The notes: generated from the sequence alone by a model not told the origin. A stretch of DNA of 64,000 nucleotides from Oceanibaculum indicum P24 (GCF_000299935.1 NZ_AMRL01000008.1:62001-126000), one strand, 5' to 3'. Positions 44,755-54,094 are shown, counted from the first letter of the stretch. Translations and numbers: made by a program.

Positions 44755-45849
44755 TTATTCAGGCAGCACTACTATGGCGTCATCCCGCCAGGAGAGCCAG
44801 ACCGGAGTACCGTCATCCAGATCCTCGCGCACCGTTCGCTCGACATTCTGCGCCGACACGGCAACCGGTGCGGCCATGCCCGGCAGCCGCACATAGAACT
44901 GGCTGCGGTCACCCAGATAAGCCGAGGTGGCGATGTTGCCCTGCACGGCGGGCAGGTTTTCCAGCGGCTTGTCCGTCGTCAGCGCCAGCTTCTCCGGCCG
45001 GATCGCGGCGATGGCCCGGCCATTCACGGCGAAGCCCGGCAGCGGCGCGCGGATCGTGCCCAGCCCCTCCGCCTCCAGCACCAGCCGGTCGGTCTCCTGT
45101 CCGCGCGGCGAGGCCATGAAGAAATTCATGCTGCCGATGAAGTCAGCCACCATACGGCAGTTCGGCGCTTCGTATAGCTCGCGCGGGGTCGCCACCTGCA
45201 TGACCTTACCCTCGGACATGACGGCGACCCGGCAGGACATGGTCAGCGCCTCCTCCTGATCGTGGGTCACGAACACGAAGGTGATGCCGACCTCGTCCTG
45301 GATTTGCCGCAGCTCCAGCTGCATCTTCTCGCGCAGCTTCTTGTCCAGCGCGCCCAGCGGCTCGTCCAGCAGCAGCACCTTCGGGCGTTTGATGAGGGCA
45401 CGCGCCAGCGCCACGCGCTGTCGCTGCCCGCCCGACAGCTCGTTGGACCGCCGGTCGCCATAGCCGGCCAGATTGATCATCTCCAGCGCCTCGGCCACCT
45501 TGCGGTCCAGTTCCGCCTTCGGCAGCCGGTCCTTGCGCAGTCCGTAGGCGATGTTGTCGCGCACGGTAAGGTGCGGAAAGATCGCGTAGCTCTGGAACAC
45601 CATGTTGGTCGGGCGGCGGTTCGGCGGCACCACCGTCATGTCCTGCCCGTCGATCAGGATGCGCCCCTCGGTCGGCGTCTCGAAGCCGGCGATCATGCGC
45701 AGCAGCGTGGTCTTGCCGCAGCCCGACGCGCCGAGCAGCGAGAAGAACTCGCCGCGCTGGATCGCCAGATCGACGCCGTCCACTGCGGTGAACCCGCCGA
45801 AGCGCTTGTAGATGCCCTGGATATCGATGAAGGATTCGTCTGTGCTCAT
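44755..45849 (-). CDS. polyamine/iron-type ABC importer, ATPase subunit (PotA-like)
   Basis: 364-aa ABC ATPase. Walker A is GASGCGKTT (residues 40-48); the signature and Walker B are LSGGQRQRVALARALI and VLLLDEPLGALD, with the H-loop FVFVTHDQEEALTM. The C-terminal 120 residues form an OB-fold/TOBE domain (VNGRAIAAIRPEKLAL), as in PotA/PotG and other MOI-type importers. It is last of the importer genes, 10 nt after the permease. It powers uptake for the two permeases and the binding protein upstream. Confidence 0.9.
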   Translation of the reverse strand: MSTDESFIDIQGIYKRFGGFTAVDGVDLAIQRGEFFSLLGASGCGKTTLLRMIAGFETPTEGRILIDGQDMTVVPPNRRPTNMVFQSYAIFPHLTVRDNIAYGLRKDRLPKAELDRKVAEALEMINLAGYGDRRSNELSGGQRQRVALARALIKRPKVLLLDEPLGALDKKLREKMQLELRQIQDEVGITFVFVTHDQEEALTMSCRVAVMSEGKVMQVATPRELYEAPNCRMVADFIGSMNFFMASPRGQETDRLVLEAEGLGTIRAPLPGFAVNGRAIAAIRPEKLALTTDKPLENLPAVQGNIATSAYLGDRSQFYVRLPGMAAPVAVSAQNVERTVREDLDDGTPVWLSWRDDAIVVLPE

Positions 45850-45859
45850 GGCGATCCCA

Positions 45860-46675
45860 TCATAAATCGGGTTGCTTGTCGGGTTGCACGCCGCGCCGCC
45901 GCAGCCATTCCGCCAGCACGATCAGCAGGGCAGAGCCCAGCAGGATCAGCGTGCCCAGCGCCAGCACGCCGGGCAGGCGCTGCGGGAAGCGCAACTGGCT
46001 GAAGATATAGAGCGGCAGCGTCGGTTCGGTGCCCGACAGGAAGAAGGCAATGATGAATTCGTCGAAGCTGATGGTGAAGGACAGCAGCAGGCTGGCGACA
46101 ATGCCCGGAAACACGATGGGGAAAGTCACCCGCCAGAAGGTCATCCAGGCGCTTTCGCCCAGATCCATCGAGGCCTCCTCCAGGCTGCGGTCGAAGCCCT
46201 CGAAGCGTGACATCAGCACGCCGGTGGCAAACGGCACGCACAGCAGCACATGGCCAGCGGCGACGGTCAGCAGCGAGAGGCTGAGGCCCAGCCGGTTCAC
46301 CAGGATCAGCAGCGAGATACCGAGGATGATCTCCGGGATCACCAGCGGCAGCATGACCAGCCCGAACAGCGGCCGCTGCAGCGGGAAGCGATAGCGGGTT
46401 ACCGCCTTGGCCGCCAGGATGCCCAGCAAAGTGCTGGCGACGGCAGTGAAGATGGCGACCTTCAGGCTGGCCGCCAGCGCATCGAACATGCGCGGGGTTT
46501 CCGCTAGCTGCGCATACCATTGCGTGGTGAAGCCCTTCAGCGGAAAGGCGACGAAGATCGAATCATTGAAGGAGAAGATTGGCAGCACGAAGATCGGCAC
46601 ATAGAGGAAGGCCAGATACAGGCCGGCATAGACCATGCGCAGCCGCTGCCCACTATCGCGCGTTGCCCCGCTCAT
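45860..46675 (-). CDS. ABC importer permease, PotC-like
   Basis: 271-aa inner-membrane permease with six predicted helices, of the binding-protein-dependent transport family. The EAA loop that docks the ATPase is EEASMDLGESAWMTFWRVTFPIVFPGI (about residues 165-190). The N-terminus LYLAFLYVPIFVLPIFSFND and the SFTISFDEFIIAFFLSGTEP segment are close to PotC/PotI of spermidine and putrescine importers. It overlaps the PotB-like permease by 4 nt. Confidence 0.9.
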   Translation of the reverse strand: MSGATRDSGQRLRMVYAGLYLAFLYVPIFVLPIFSFNDSIFVAFPLKGFTTQWYAQLAETPRMFDALAASLKVAIFTAVASTLLGILAAKAVTRYRFPLQRPLFGLVMLPLVIPEIILGISLLILVNRLGLSLSLLTVAAGHVLLCVPFATGVLMSRFEGFDRSLEEASMDLGESAWMTFWRVTFPIVFPGIVASLLLSFTISFDEFIIAFFLSGTEPTLPLYIFSQLRFPQRLPGVLALGTLILLGSALLIVLAEWLRRRGVQPDKQPDL

Positions 46676-47577
46676 TTGATGCTCGCCACGCCGCGTTTCG
46701 ATAGCCAGATCGTCAGGCAGGCAATCGCAGTCACTCCCAGCATGGTGGTGATCGCCAGCGCCGAGCCCAGCGGCCAGTTATTCGCCTTGCCGAACTGCGC
46801 CTGGATGATGTTGGCGATCATCACGCCACCGGTGCCGCCTACCATGGTCGGCGTCACATAGTCACCGACCGTCGGGATGAAGATCAGCACCGAGGCGGCG
46901 ATCACGCCGGGCATGGAGAGCGGCAGCGTCACCCGGAAGAAGCGCCGGACCGGCCCGTCGCCCAGATCCGTCGCGGCCTCCAGAAGCGTGCGGTCGATTT
47001 TCTCCAGCGAGACATAGATCGGCAGGATGGCGAAGGCCGCCCAGGCATGGGCCAGCGTCACGATGACGGCGAAGGGATTGTAGAGCAGGAACTGCAGCGG
47101 CTCCGAGATCAGCCCCAGCGACATCAGCCCGGAATTGATGACGCCGTTATAGCCGAGGATGACCTTCCAGGAGAACACGCGCAGCAGATAGCTGGTCCAG
47201 AAGGGCAGCGTCAGCAAGATCAGCCAGAGCAGCTTGTGGCGCTTCACGTCGAAGGCGACGAAATAGGCGATGGGATAGGCCAGCAGCACGGTGACCAGCG
47301 TCACCATCGCGGAAATACCGACCGAGCGCAGGAACAGGATGCGGTAAATCTCGCGGCTGAACACATCCTGGTAATTCTTCAGCGTGAAGCTGGTATCCAG
47401 CGTCACATAGCTCTGCGACCAGAAGCTGTAGGCCACCATCAGAGCCAGCGGCACCGCCATCGCCGCCACCACCACGAACAGGGTGGGAGACAGCAGCGTG
47501 AAGCCGCGCAACGCCTCGCTGCGCGCCCAGAGGAGCCGTGCGCCGCCCTGAAAGCCGGCCGTCATGGGGTCGCTCAA
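46672..47577 (-). CDS. ABC importer permease, PotB-like
   Basis: 301-aa inner-membrane permease with six predicted helices and a cytoplasmic N-terminal extension. The EAA loop is EAATDLGDGPVRRFFRVTLP. The segment PFWTSYLLRVFSWKVILGYN and the C-terminal VGDYVTPTMVGGTGGVMIAN match PotB/PotH-type permeases. It forms a heterodimer with the PotC-like subunit, whose start it overlaps. A 156-bp gap separates it from the TetR gene upstream. Confidence 0.9.
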   Translation of the reverse strand: MSDPMTAGFQGGARLLWARSEALRGFTLLSPTLFVVVAAMAVPLALMVAYSFWSQSYVTLDTSFTLKNYQDVFSREIYRILFLRSVGISAMVTLVTVLLAYPIAYFVAFDVKRHKLLWLILLTLPFWTSYLLRVFSWKVILGYNGVINSGLMSLGLISEPLQFLLYNPFAVIVTLAHAWAAFAILPIYVSLEKIDRTLLEAATDLGDGPVRRFFRVTLPLSMPGVIAASVLIFIPTVGDYVTPTMVGGTGGVMIANIIQAQFGKANNWPLGSALAITTMLGVTAIACLTIWLSKRGVASIK

Positions 47578-47733
47578 CCGCGCCTTCTCCCTCGGTTCGG
47601 TCCGCTCATGCCGAATGACGCCCCCCGGATATCACTGCTGACATCTCATGAATTCCGGCCATCTGGCGCAGCCGGTAATCCCGCCTTCTATCTATTCGGA
47701 AAAAGCCCGGTTTCGCAAGTGCGGCAAGGCCGG

Positions 47734-48459
47734 TCAGGCTGCTGGAACAGCTGCCCCGGTGCTGGGAAAATGCCGCGGGAACATCCCGGTCAGGAAGGCC
47801 ATGCACACCCGCCGTGCGCCATTGCGGTCGAACCGCGTCGGGGTCAGCAGCAAATCCAGCCACAGCCCGTCGGTCAGCGCCATCAGGCCGGTGGCGACAT
47901 CCTCCGCCTCGACCGTCTCATAGCCGCCCTGCACCACCAGTTCGGCGCACAGCGCCTGCACCGTCTCCAGCAGCTCGCGGTCCTGGCGCTCGCACACATC
48001 CAGATAGGTCGGGCGCGACCGCGCCTCGCCCCAGAAGGCGTACCAGACGGCGATCTTCTTGCGGTTGCAGACGGTGGGATGGAATTCCGCGTCGATGATG
48101 GCGCTCAGCCGCGCGGCGGGATCGCTGCCCGCCTTCTCCACCGCCGCCTTCCAAAAGCCGGTATATTCGTCGGCCAGATGGGTGAGCGTCTCCACCAGCA
48201 GCGCATCCTTGCTGGTGAAGTGGAAATTCACGATGCCGCGCGACAGGCCAGCCCCCTCGGACACCTTGGCCAGCGTGGTGTCGGCGAATCCGGAATGGGC
48301 GATGGAATCGATGGTGGCCTCGATAAGCTTCAGCCGGGTCGCCTCCTTGGCGGCGGCGCGCTGCGTGCCGGGGCGCTGGGTCCGGCCGGAATTCTGTGGC
48401 GCGGTCAGGGATTTCGGCGGCCGTCCCCGCCGGGCCGTGGAACGCGGCGCTGACACCAT
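47734..48459 (-). CDS. TetR-family regulator (BetI-like) inside the importer operon
   Basis: 241-aa regulator. After a basic, disordered N-terminus (about 35 residues) the helix-turn-helix is at about 55-78 (TTLAKVSEGAGLSRGIVNFH, then FTSKDALLVETLTHLADEY). The C-terminal ligand domain has KIAVWYAFWGEARSRPTYLD and GLMALTDGLWLDLLLTP, similar to BetI. It probably represses the importer operon in which it lies and responds to the imported amine or betaine. It sits between the binding-protein gene and the permeases, an unusual place. The nested inverted repeats upstream of the binding-protein gene are the obvious candidate operator. Confidence 0.86.
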   Translation of the reverse strand: MVSAPRSTARRGRPPKSLTAPQNSGRTQRPGTQRAAAKEATRLKLIEATIDSIAHSGFADTTLAKVSEGAGLSRGIVNFHFTSKDALLVETLTHLADEYTGFWKAAVEKAGSDPAARLSAIIDAEFHPTVCNRKKIAVWYAFWGEARSRPTYLDVCERQDRELLETVQALCAELVVQGGYETVEAEDVATGLMALTDGLWLDLLLTPTRFDRNGARRVCMAFLTGMFPRHFPSTGAAVPAA

Positions 48460-48588
48460 TTCCCCTCGTACCTCCGTCCCTCCGATGTGGCGGTATGTTT
48501 CGCGTAAAGCGGCGCGAAAATCCAGCGCGAAACGGAAAAGGGCGGCACCGTGCCCGACGGCGCCACCCTCCTCCGGACCTTCAGACGA

Positions 48589-49680
48589 TCAGCGGCCCGA
48601 AAGCGCGCGGATTTCCTGCCACATGGCGACCAGCTTGTCCTTCTCCGGGATCGCCTGCTGGAAGAAACCGCTGGCGAGGAAGGCATCCACGTCCTCCGGC
48701 AGTTCGGCTGCTTCGCGCACCGCCGGATCGATCGCCTTCAGCGCCTTGGTGTTGGCCGGGCCATAGCCCATCTCCTTCACCAGGAAGTCGGTCGCTACTT
48801 CGGAGTTGTTCGAGTCGATCAGCGTCAGCGCCTTGCCGACATCCTTGGTTTCCTTGTGCATGACGAAACCGCAGACGAAGGTCATGACGCCGCTCTTCGG
48901 CCGCAGGAACTTAACCGGCAGGTTTTCCGCCTTCATCTCGGTGTAGTGGTCGTTCCAGGTGATGGCGGCCACCACCTCGCCCGAGGCCACGGCCTGGGTC
49001 AGCGTCGTCGAATCGCTGGTGACCAGCCGCAGATTGTCGGCCAGCTTCGCCAGATGGTCGCGCAGCTTCTTCTCGTTGGCCGGTGTCAGCTTCTCATAGG
49101 GGTTGATGCCCAGATGCAGGGCGGCCATCGCCACCGTATCGTCCACGCCTTCAAGGGCGGCGACCCGGCCCTTGTATTTCGGGTCCCACAGGATGTCCCA
49201 GCTCTGCTTCTCGGCATATTCCGGCGCCAGGTCCGTGCGGATGGTGACCGAGGTGATGCCCCAATATTGCGGCACGAACCAGACCTTGCTGCCCTCGGCC
49301 GCCATGCCGGTGATCTTGCGCAGCGGCGGGGCAATGCTATCCCAGGTGGACAGCTTCGCGGTGTCGATGGGCTGGATCAGCCCGGCATCGCGCCAGCGCG
49401 GCACCTCATAGGTGCAGGGCGCCATGACGTCCGGCTTGAAGCCCGCCATCATCTTGGCGAAGGCCTCGTCCTCATCGGCGAACAGCGCGGATTCCGGCTG
49501 CTTGCCGTACTTCTTGGCATATTCCTCGAAGAAGGCCGGCTCGGCCAGATTCTCCCAGGTGAACAGCATCGCCTCGGCCGCTTTTGCCGGCTGTGCCTGA
49601 CCGGCGACCAGCAGGAAGGCGCTGGCGACGGCGCCGGAAAGCAGCGCCCGGCTGAATGTCTTGGATCGGTGCATGAACAT
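48589..49680 (-). CDS. polyamine-type periplasmic substrate-binding protein
   Basis: 363-aa protein with a cleavable signal peptide (ALLSGAVASAFLLVAGQAQP, then AKA). The mature part is a two-lobed binding protein of the PotD/FutA cluster: AMLFTWENLAEPAFFEEYAK, FADEDEAFAKMMAGFKPDVM, VWFVPQYWGITSVTIRTDLA and ALIDSNNSEVATDFLVKEM-like sequence. It captures substrate in the periplasm for the PotBC-like permease. GGGAG precedes the ATG at 49680; a second ATG two codons on is possible. First gene of the importer operon. Neighbourhood with sox suggests an amine or betaine ligand, but this is inference. Confidence 0.88.
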   Translation of the reverse strand: MFMHRSKTFSRALLSGAVASAFLLVAGQAQPAKAAEAMLFTWENLAEPAFFEEYAKKYGKQPESALFADEDEAFAKMMAGFKPDVMAPCTYEVPRWRDAGLIQPIDTAKLSTWDSIAPPLRKITGMAAEGSKVWFVPQYWGITSVTIRTDLAPEYAEKQSWDILWDPKYKGRVAALEGVDDTVAMAALHLGINPYEKLTPANEKKLRDHLAKLADNLRLVTSDSTTLTQAVASGEVVAAITWNDHYTEMKAENLPVKFLRPKSGVMTFVCGFVMHKETKDVGKALTLIDSNNSEVATDFLVKEMGYGPANTKALKAIDPAVREAAELPEDVDAFLASGFFQQAIPEKDKLVAMWQEIRALSGR

Positions 49681-49691
49681 CTCGTCTCCCT

Positions 49692-49762
49692 GGATCGTGC
49701 GGGTTGATCGGCAGTCGTTTCGTCAGACAGCGGTGGCGATCAATTATCCTTTTGCACGATCC
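49692..49762. promoter_or_regulatory. nested inverted repeats upstream of the ABC importer operon
   Basis: Outer arms GGATCGTGC (49692-49700) and GCACGATCC (49754-49762) are perfect 9-bp inverses. Inner arms TTGATCG (49704-49710) and CGATCAA (49737-49743) are perfect 7-bp inverses. The set begins 12 bp upstream of the binding-protein ATG. It may bind a regulator dimer at two sites (for example the TetR-type protein of this operon) or fold in the mRNA leader. Confidence 0.45.
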
Positions 49763-49840
49763 TATATCGGGCGCGTTCCCTCGCCAACGGGCATCAGCAG
49801 GCGCCGATGCCCCTTGGCAAAACCTGGCGAAACGACGAGA

Positions 49841-50650
49841 TCAGATGAACAGCTTGCGCAGGCGCTGCGAGACCACGTCCAGCAGGCTGACCGAGACGAT
49901 GATGATGATCATGACGGCACAGGTCTGGGCAAAGTAGAAGCCGCGGATCACCTCCCACAGCACCACGCCGATGCCGCCCGCGCCGACCATGCCGACCACG
50001 GTGGCCGAGCGGACATTCGATTCGAAGCGGTACAGCGCATAGGAAATCCACAGCGGCAACACCTGCGGGATCACGCCGAATACGATTTCCTGAATGACAT
50101 TGGCGCCGGTCGCGCGGATACCCTCCACCGGGCGCGGGTCGATGGCCTCTACCGCCTCGGAGAACAGCTTGGCCAGCACGCCGGTGGTGTGGATGAACAG
50201 CGCCAGAACCCCGGCGAACGGGCCGAGGCCGACCGCGACCACGAACAGCATGGCGAAGACCATCTCGTTGATCGCGCGCAGCATGTCCATCAGGCGTCGC
50301 ACCGGCTGGTTGATCCACCAGGGGGCGATGTTCTCGGACGCCAGCAGCGCAAAGGGAACGGCGGCGACGATCGACAGCACCGTGCCCCACAGCGCGATCT
50401 GGATCGTGATCAGCATCTCCTCGACATAGAATTCCCACTGCCGGAAATCCGGCGGAAAGAAATCCTGCGCGAAGGTCGCCATGTTCCCGGCGTCGCGGAT
50501 CAGGTCCAGCGGACGCATCTCCGCCCCTTCCCAGGACCAGATCAGCACGGCCAGGAACAGACCCCAGCCAAGATAGCTCAGCAGCGATTTCTTCAGGTCG
50601 CGGGGCGGCAGCTCCAGCGCGCCATCGGCAGCGCCTGTCCGGGTCGTCAT
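49841..50650 (-). CDS. phnE: phosphonate ABC importer permease
   Basis: 269-aa inner-membrane permease with six predicted helices, single PhnE type. Family landmarks: [60 protein letters not shown] and [34 protein letters not shown] is the PhnE docking region. AAGGAG lies 6 nt before the ATG at 50650, so upstream ATGs (50656, 50701) are rejected. Last gene of the minus-strand phnCDE unit; an intrinsic-terminator-like hairpin separates it from phnD. Confidence 0.94.
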   Translation of the reverse strand: MTTRTGAADGALELPPRDLKKSLLSYLGWGLFLAVLIWSWEGAEMRPLDLIRDAGNMATFAQDFFPPDFRQWEFYVEEMLITIQIALWGTVLSIVAAVPFALLASENIAPWWINQPVRRLMDMLRAINEMVFAMLFVVAVGLGPFAGVLALFIHTTGVLAKLFSEAVEAIDPRPVEGIRATGANVIQEIVFGVIPQVLPLWISYALYRFESNVRSATVVGMVGAGGIGVVLWEVIRGFYFAQTCAVMIIIIVSVSLLDVVSQRLRKLFI

Positions 50651-50720
50651 GGCCATCTCCTTGGTGGAGGCAATGGATTTGGGGCGGCGGAAGTGAGTCA
50701 TGGCAGAAAGGCTGGGCTTA

Positions 50721-50757
50721 AAAACCGAGGCCGGCGCGGTTTCCCGGCGCCGGCCTC
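50721..50757 (-). terminator. intercistronic terminator-like hairpin between phnD and phnE
   Basis: Perfect 11-bp stem GAGGCCGGCGC/GCGCCGGCCTC (50727-50737 and 50747-50757) with a 9-base loop. On the minus strand it is followed by GGTTTTTAAG. It lies 16 bp after the phnD stop and about 77 bp before the phnE start, so it could partly terminate transcription or protect the phnD message and set more binding protein than permease. Confidence 0.65.
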
Positions 50758-50772
50758 CAGTCGTTGCGGACC

Positions 50773-51756
50773 TTAGTTGGTCTTCATCTTCTTGTTCAGC
50801 GCGTCGAGCTGGGCGTTGATCTCGCCGAGCTTCTGCTGCTTCTCGGCCGCCGCCATCTTGTCGTCATTCTCGATCCGAGTCTTGGAGCGGAACAGCTCAA
50901 GCTGGCGGATCGGGATCAGCTGATCGTTGCTGCTCTCACGGAACGGCGCCCAGGACAGGCCGGCCAGCACCTTCTTCTCAGCTTCGACGTTCGGGCCCTT
51001 CACGCCATAATCCATGAAGAAAGCCTTGATCTTGCTCTTGGCCTCGGCCGGCAGGTCGGCGCGCCAGACAATCGGGTCGGACGGGATCAGCGGGGAGCGC
51101 CAGATCTCCTTGATCTGGGCATACTTCTCCGGGAAGTTCTGCTTGATCCGGTCCATGCTCTCGGTGTTGTTGGTCGCGATATCGACCTGGCGGTTGGCAA
51201 CGGCCAGCGCATTGGTCTCATGGTTGGCGGTGACCATGCGCTTGAAATGCTGCTTGGCATCGATGCCGTTCAGCGCGAACACATAGTAGCTCGGCACCAG
51301 GAAGCCGGAGGTCGAGTTGGGATCGCCATTGCCGAAGGTGTAGTCCTTGCCGTTCTCGACCACGGCCTTCAGATCGTTGACCGGCACGTCCTTGTGCGCA
51401 ATCAGCAGCGAGTAGTAGCCGGCGCTGCCATCGGCGGCGACGGTCTGCACGAAGATCTCGCCATTGGCGCGGTCCACGGCTTCCATGGCCGACTTGTTGC
51501 CGTACCAGGCGACATCGACCTTCTTGAAGCGCATGCCCTCGATGATGCCGGCATAGTCCGGCGCGAAATAGGCATTCACCTTCATGCCCAGCTTCTTCTC
51601 CATGTCGGAGAGGAAGGGCTGCCAGACAGTCTTCAGATTCTGCGAGGATTCGGTCGAGATGATGCCGAAGTTCAGCTCCTTCATCTCGGCCGCCTGCGCA
51701 CCGGCGGTCAGCGCGGTCATCGCGACCACGGCACCCGCAAGCATTTTGCGAAGCAT
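50773..51756 (-). CDS. phnD: phosphonate ABC importer, periplasmic binding protein
   Basis: 327-aa exported protein with signal peptide [23 protein letters not shown]. The mature part is Phn[59 protein letters not shown] and [20 protein letters not shown], which form the phosphonate pocket. The C-terminal 40 residues are a charged helix ([20 protein letters not shown]), as in E. coli PhnD. AGGAGG is 7 nt before the ATG at 51756, so the longer frame from 51825 is rejected. It is 78 nt downstream of phnC. Confidence 0.95.
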   Translation of the reverse strand: MLRKMLAGAVVAMTALTAGAQAAEMKELNFGIISTESSQNLKTVWQPFLSDMEKKLGMKVNAYFAPDYAGIIEGMRFKKVDVAWYGNKSAMEAVDRANGEIFVQTVAADGSAGYYSLLIAHKDVPVNDLKAVVENGKDYTFGNGDPNSTSGFLVPSYYVFALNGIDAKQHFKRMVTANHETNALAVANRQVDIATNNTESMDRIKQNFPEKYAQIKEIWRSPLIPSDPIVWRADLPAEAKSKIKAFFMDYGVKGPNVEAEKKVLAGLSWAPFRESSNDQLIPIRQLELFRSKTRIENDDKMAAAEKQQKLGEINAQLDALNKKMKTN

Positions 51757-51834
51757 TCCACTACCTCCTGATTTCGTCACCGGAAAGTCCCGGTCTTTCG
51801 CGCCCTTCCCCCGAAGGTCACGCAACAGCCGCCG

Positions 51835-52695
51835 TCAGTGCGCGGCCACCAGGGCCGGGGAAGCCGCGACGGGCTCCGGCCTCTGATTCCTGATGAAGTC
51901 GCCGAGGATCAGCTCCTCGCTGTCGGCGCCGTAAAGCTCGCGCAGGAAGTCCGGCGTCAGCGCCTCGCTCGGCCCGTCATAGATGATCTCGCCGGCCCGC
52001 ATGGCGACGGTGCGCGGGCAGTAGCGCAGCGCGTAATCCACCTGATGCAGGGACACGACGACGGTGATGCCGTCCTCGCGGTTGATGGTGGCCAGGATTT
52101 CCATGACACGGCGCGCCGATTCCGGGTCCAGCGAGGCGATGGGCTCGTCCGCCAGCACGACCTCCGCCTGCTGCACCAGCGCGCGGGCAATGGCGGCGCG
52201 CTGCTGCTGGCCGCCCGACAGGGTGGAGGCGCGCTGCGCCACATATTGGTCCATGCCGACGCGCGCCAGCGCCTGCATCGCCATCAGCTTCTCGTCGCGG
52301 GTAAACAGGCCGAGCGTGCCGCGCCAGGCCGGGATGCGGCCCAGCACGCCGGTGACCACATTGGTCAGTACCGACAGCCGGTTCACCAGATTGAACTGCT
52401 GGAAGACGAAGCCTATATGCGCGCGGATGCGGCGGACGTCGCGGGATACCGCGCCACCCGACTGCACCGTCTCGCCCAGGATGCGGACCTCGCCCTTGCC
52501 GCCCTGGCCCTTGCCACTGGCCGGATCGCCACCAACCAGCCCGGCGACATGGCGCAGCAGGGTGGACTTGCCGGAGCCGGAAGCGCCGATCAACGCCACC
52601 ATCTCGCCCTTCTGGACAAGCAGCGACACGTCGTTCAGGGCGCGCGTTTGCCCGAAAGTCTTGCTGAGGCCGGAAACCGTGATCGCGGTTGACAT
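51835..52695 (-). CDS. phnC: phosphonate ABC importer, ATPase
   Basis: 286-aa ABC ATPase. Walker A is GASGSGKST (residues 37-45); the Q-loop is [20 protein letters not shown], typical of PhnC; signature and Walker B are [15 protein letters not shown] and [21 protein letters not shown]-loop [12 protein letters not shown]. First gene of phnCDE. Its promoter region has three 11-bp-spaced direct repeats resembling a PhoB box, so phosphate starvation should induce it. Confidence 0.95.
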   Translation of the reverse strand: MSTAITVSGLSKTFGQTRALNDVSLLVQKGEMVALIGASGSGKSTLLRHVAGLVGGDPASGKGQGGKGEVRILGETVQSGGAVSRDVRRIRAHIGFVFQQFNLVNRLSVLTNVVTGVLGRIPAWRGTLGLFTRDEKLMAMQALARVGMDQYVAQRASTLSGGQQQRAAIARALVQQAEVVLADEPIASLDPESARRVMEILATINREDGITVVVSLHQVDYALRYCPRTVAMRAGEIIYDGPSEALTPDFLRELYGADSEELILGDFIRNQRPEPVAASPALVAAH

Positions 52696-52743
52696 ACCAT
52701 CCCCGTCAGTGGTGCGGATCGGTGTCCGGTGTATCAGCCGCCC

Positions 52744-52772
52744 GTTACGGTTCGGTGACGCTTACTTGACGA
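52744..52772 (-). promoter_or_regulatory. PhoB-box-like triple direct repeat upstream of phnC
   Basis: Read on the minus strand: TCGTCAA, GTAA, GCGTCAC, CGAA, CCGTAAC. Three 7-mers are spaced exactly 11 bp apart, the Pho-box architecture (CTGTCAT repeats with 4-bp spacers). The near edge is 48 bp upstream of the phnC ATG, and a possible -10 element TGATAC follows about 8 bp downstream. Assignment is by pattern only. Confidence 0.6.
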
Positions 52773-52912
52773 ATTTGCAATGCTTTCCCCAGCCGACTTG
52801 GCCTGTTATCCCGTCAGCCGATAAGCCTATGAAAATCGTGGAAATTCGGATTAGGCTGCAGGAAGTGTCCTTGATCGCGGGCGCTATGAGACGGGATGAA
52901 GGAGAAATGAGG

Positions 52913-53356
52913 ATGAGCGACGACAAGAAGAGCGTACTGAAGGAATTCAGGACCTTCGCCATGCGCGGCAACGTGATCGACCTTGCGGTCGGCGTTGTGA
53001 TCGGCACCGCCTTCGGCGGCATCGTCTCCTCGCTGGTCAATGACGTCATCATGCCGCCCTTCGGCGTGCTGCTGGGCGGGCTGGACTTCTCCAACTACTT
53101 CATCACCTTGGGCGAGGGCGACTTTGCCAGCCTGCAGGAAGCCAAGGAGGCCGGCGTCGCCACGCTGGCCTATGGCAAGTTCATCAACACCATCGTGAAC
53201 TTCGTGATCATCGCCTTCGCGATCTTCATGGTGGTGCGCCAGATCAACCGGCTGTCCGCGAAGGAAGAGGCGAAGCCGTCCGCCCCGCCCGCGCCGCCGC
53301 GCCAGGAAGTGCTGCTGGAGGAAATCCGCGACCTGCTGAAGCAGCCGCGCCCGTAA
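52913..53356 (+). CDS. mscL: large-conductance mechanosensitive channel
   Basis: 147-aa inner-membrane channel that opens under hypo-osmotic membrane tension. The N-terminal helix and TM1 pore lining are [20 protein letters not shown] and [20 protein letters not shown], the most conserved part of MscL. TM2 is [20 protein letters not shown], followed by the basic segment and the C-terminal bundle ([14 protein letters not shown]). The ATG at 52913 has GGAG 8 nt upstream; ATGs at 52907 and earlier are less well placed. It lies between phnC and phnF but is functionally unrelated, and converges on phnF with a 3-nt gap. Confidence 0.96.
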   Translation: MSDDKKSVLKEFRTFAMRGNVIDLAVGVVIGTAFGGIVSSLVNDVIMPPFGVLLGGLDFSNYFITLGEGDFASLQEAKEAGVATLAYGKFINTIVNFVIIAFAIFMVVRQINRLSAKEEAKPSAPPAPPRQEVLLEEIRDLLKQPRP

Positions 53357-53359
53357 CCG

Positions 53360-54094
53360 CTAATCTTCCGGCGTGTCGAAGACGAGCTGCACCCGCTCGG
53401 ACGCGAAGCGGACATAACCGTAGCGTACCGGCACGCCGTCCAGATCGGCATCGACCGCCTCGACCAGCAGGATCGGCCGGGTGCGCGGCTGCGCCAGCAT
53501 GGCCGCCTCATCCTCACTCGGCATGCGGGCGGTGATGCGGGTCAGCTTGCGGCGATAATCCGTAACCCCATGCGCGCGCAGCATCTCGGTGACGGAGCCC
53601 TTTTCCCCGTAGACCGACGCCGCGTTCGGGAACCGGTCCGCCGGGAAGTAATTATTGCCATAGGTGATCGGCCTGCCATCGGCGGCCCCCAGCATGCGCA
53701 GCATGATGCAGGGCGCGCCGGGCGCGATATTCAGCCGCTCCGCCACCTCCTCGCTGGCCGGCAGCGTGGCGCTGTCGATCAGCCGTCCGGCAGGAATCCG
53801 GTTCTGCGCCGACACGATCTCGGAGAAACGCGTGCGCTCGCTCAGCGCGTAATCCAGCACATGCTCCTGCACGAAGGAGCCACGCCCCTGCTCGATGCGC
53901 ACCAGCCCGTTGGCCTCCAGCGCCTCCATCGCGCGGCGCAGCGTATGCCGGTTCACCCGGAAGCGCTCGGCCAGCTGCTTTTCCGTCGGCAGCCGGTCGC
54001 CGGGCTCGAACCGTCCCTCAGCGATATCCTGAGTGATCGCCTGTTCGATCTGCCGCCACAGCGCGACACCGTCCCCGCGCGATAAACCCTGCAT
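53360..54094 (-). CDS. phnF: GntR/HutC-family regulator of phosphonate genes
   Basis: 244-aa regulator: an N-terminal winged helix-turn-helix (LWRQIEQAITQDIAEGRFEP, then LPTEKQLAERFRVNRHTLRR, about residues 13-75) and a UTRA ligand-binding domain (LTRITARMPSEDEAAMLAQP; ILLVEAVDADLDGVPVRYGY). GAGG precedes the ATG at 54094; a start at 54118 has none. It is divergent from phnGHIJKLM across a 142-bp gap that contains a HutC-type operator before phnG, so it probably represses the C-P lyase genes. Confidence 0.92.
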   Translation of the reverse strand: MQGLSRGDGVALWRQIEQAITQDIAEGRFEPGDRLPTEKQLAERFRVNRHTLRRAMEALEANGLVRIEQGRGSFVQEHVLDYALSERTRFSEIVSAQNRIPAGRLIDSATLPASEEVAERLNIAPGAPCIMLRMLGAADGRPITYGNNYFPADRFPNAASVYGEKGSVTEMLRAHGVTDYRRKLTRITARMPSEDEAAMLAQPRTRPILLVEAVDADLDGVPVRYGYVRFASERVQLVFDTPED

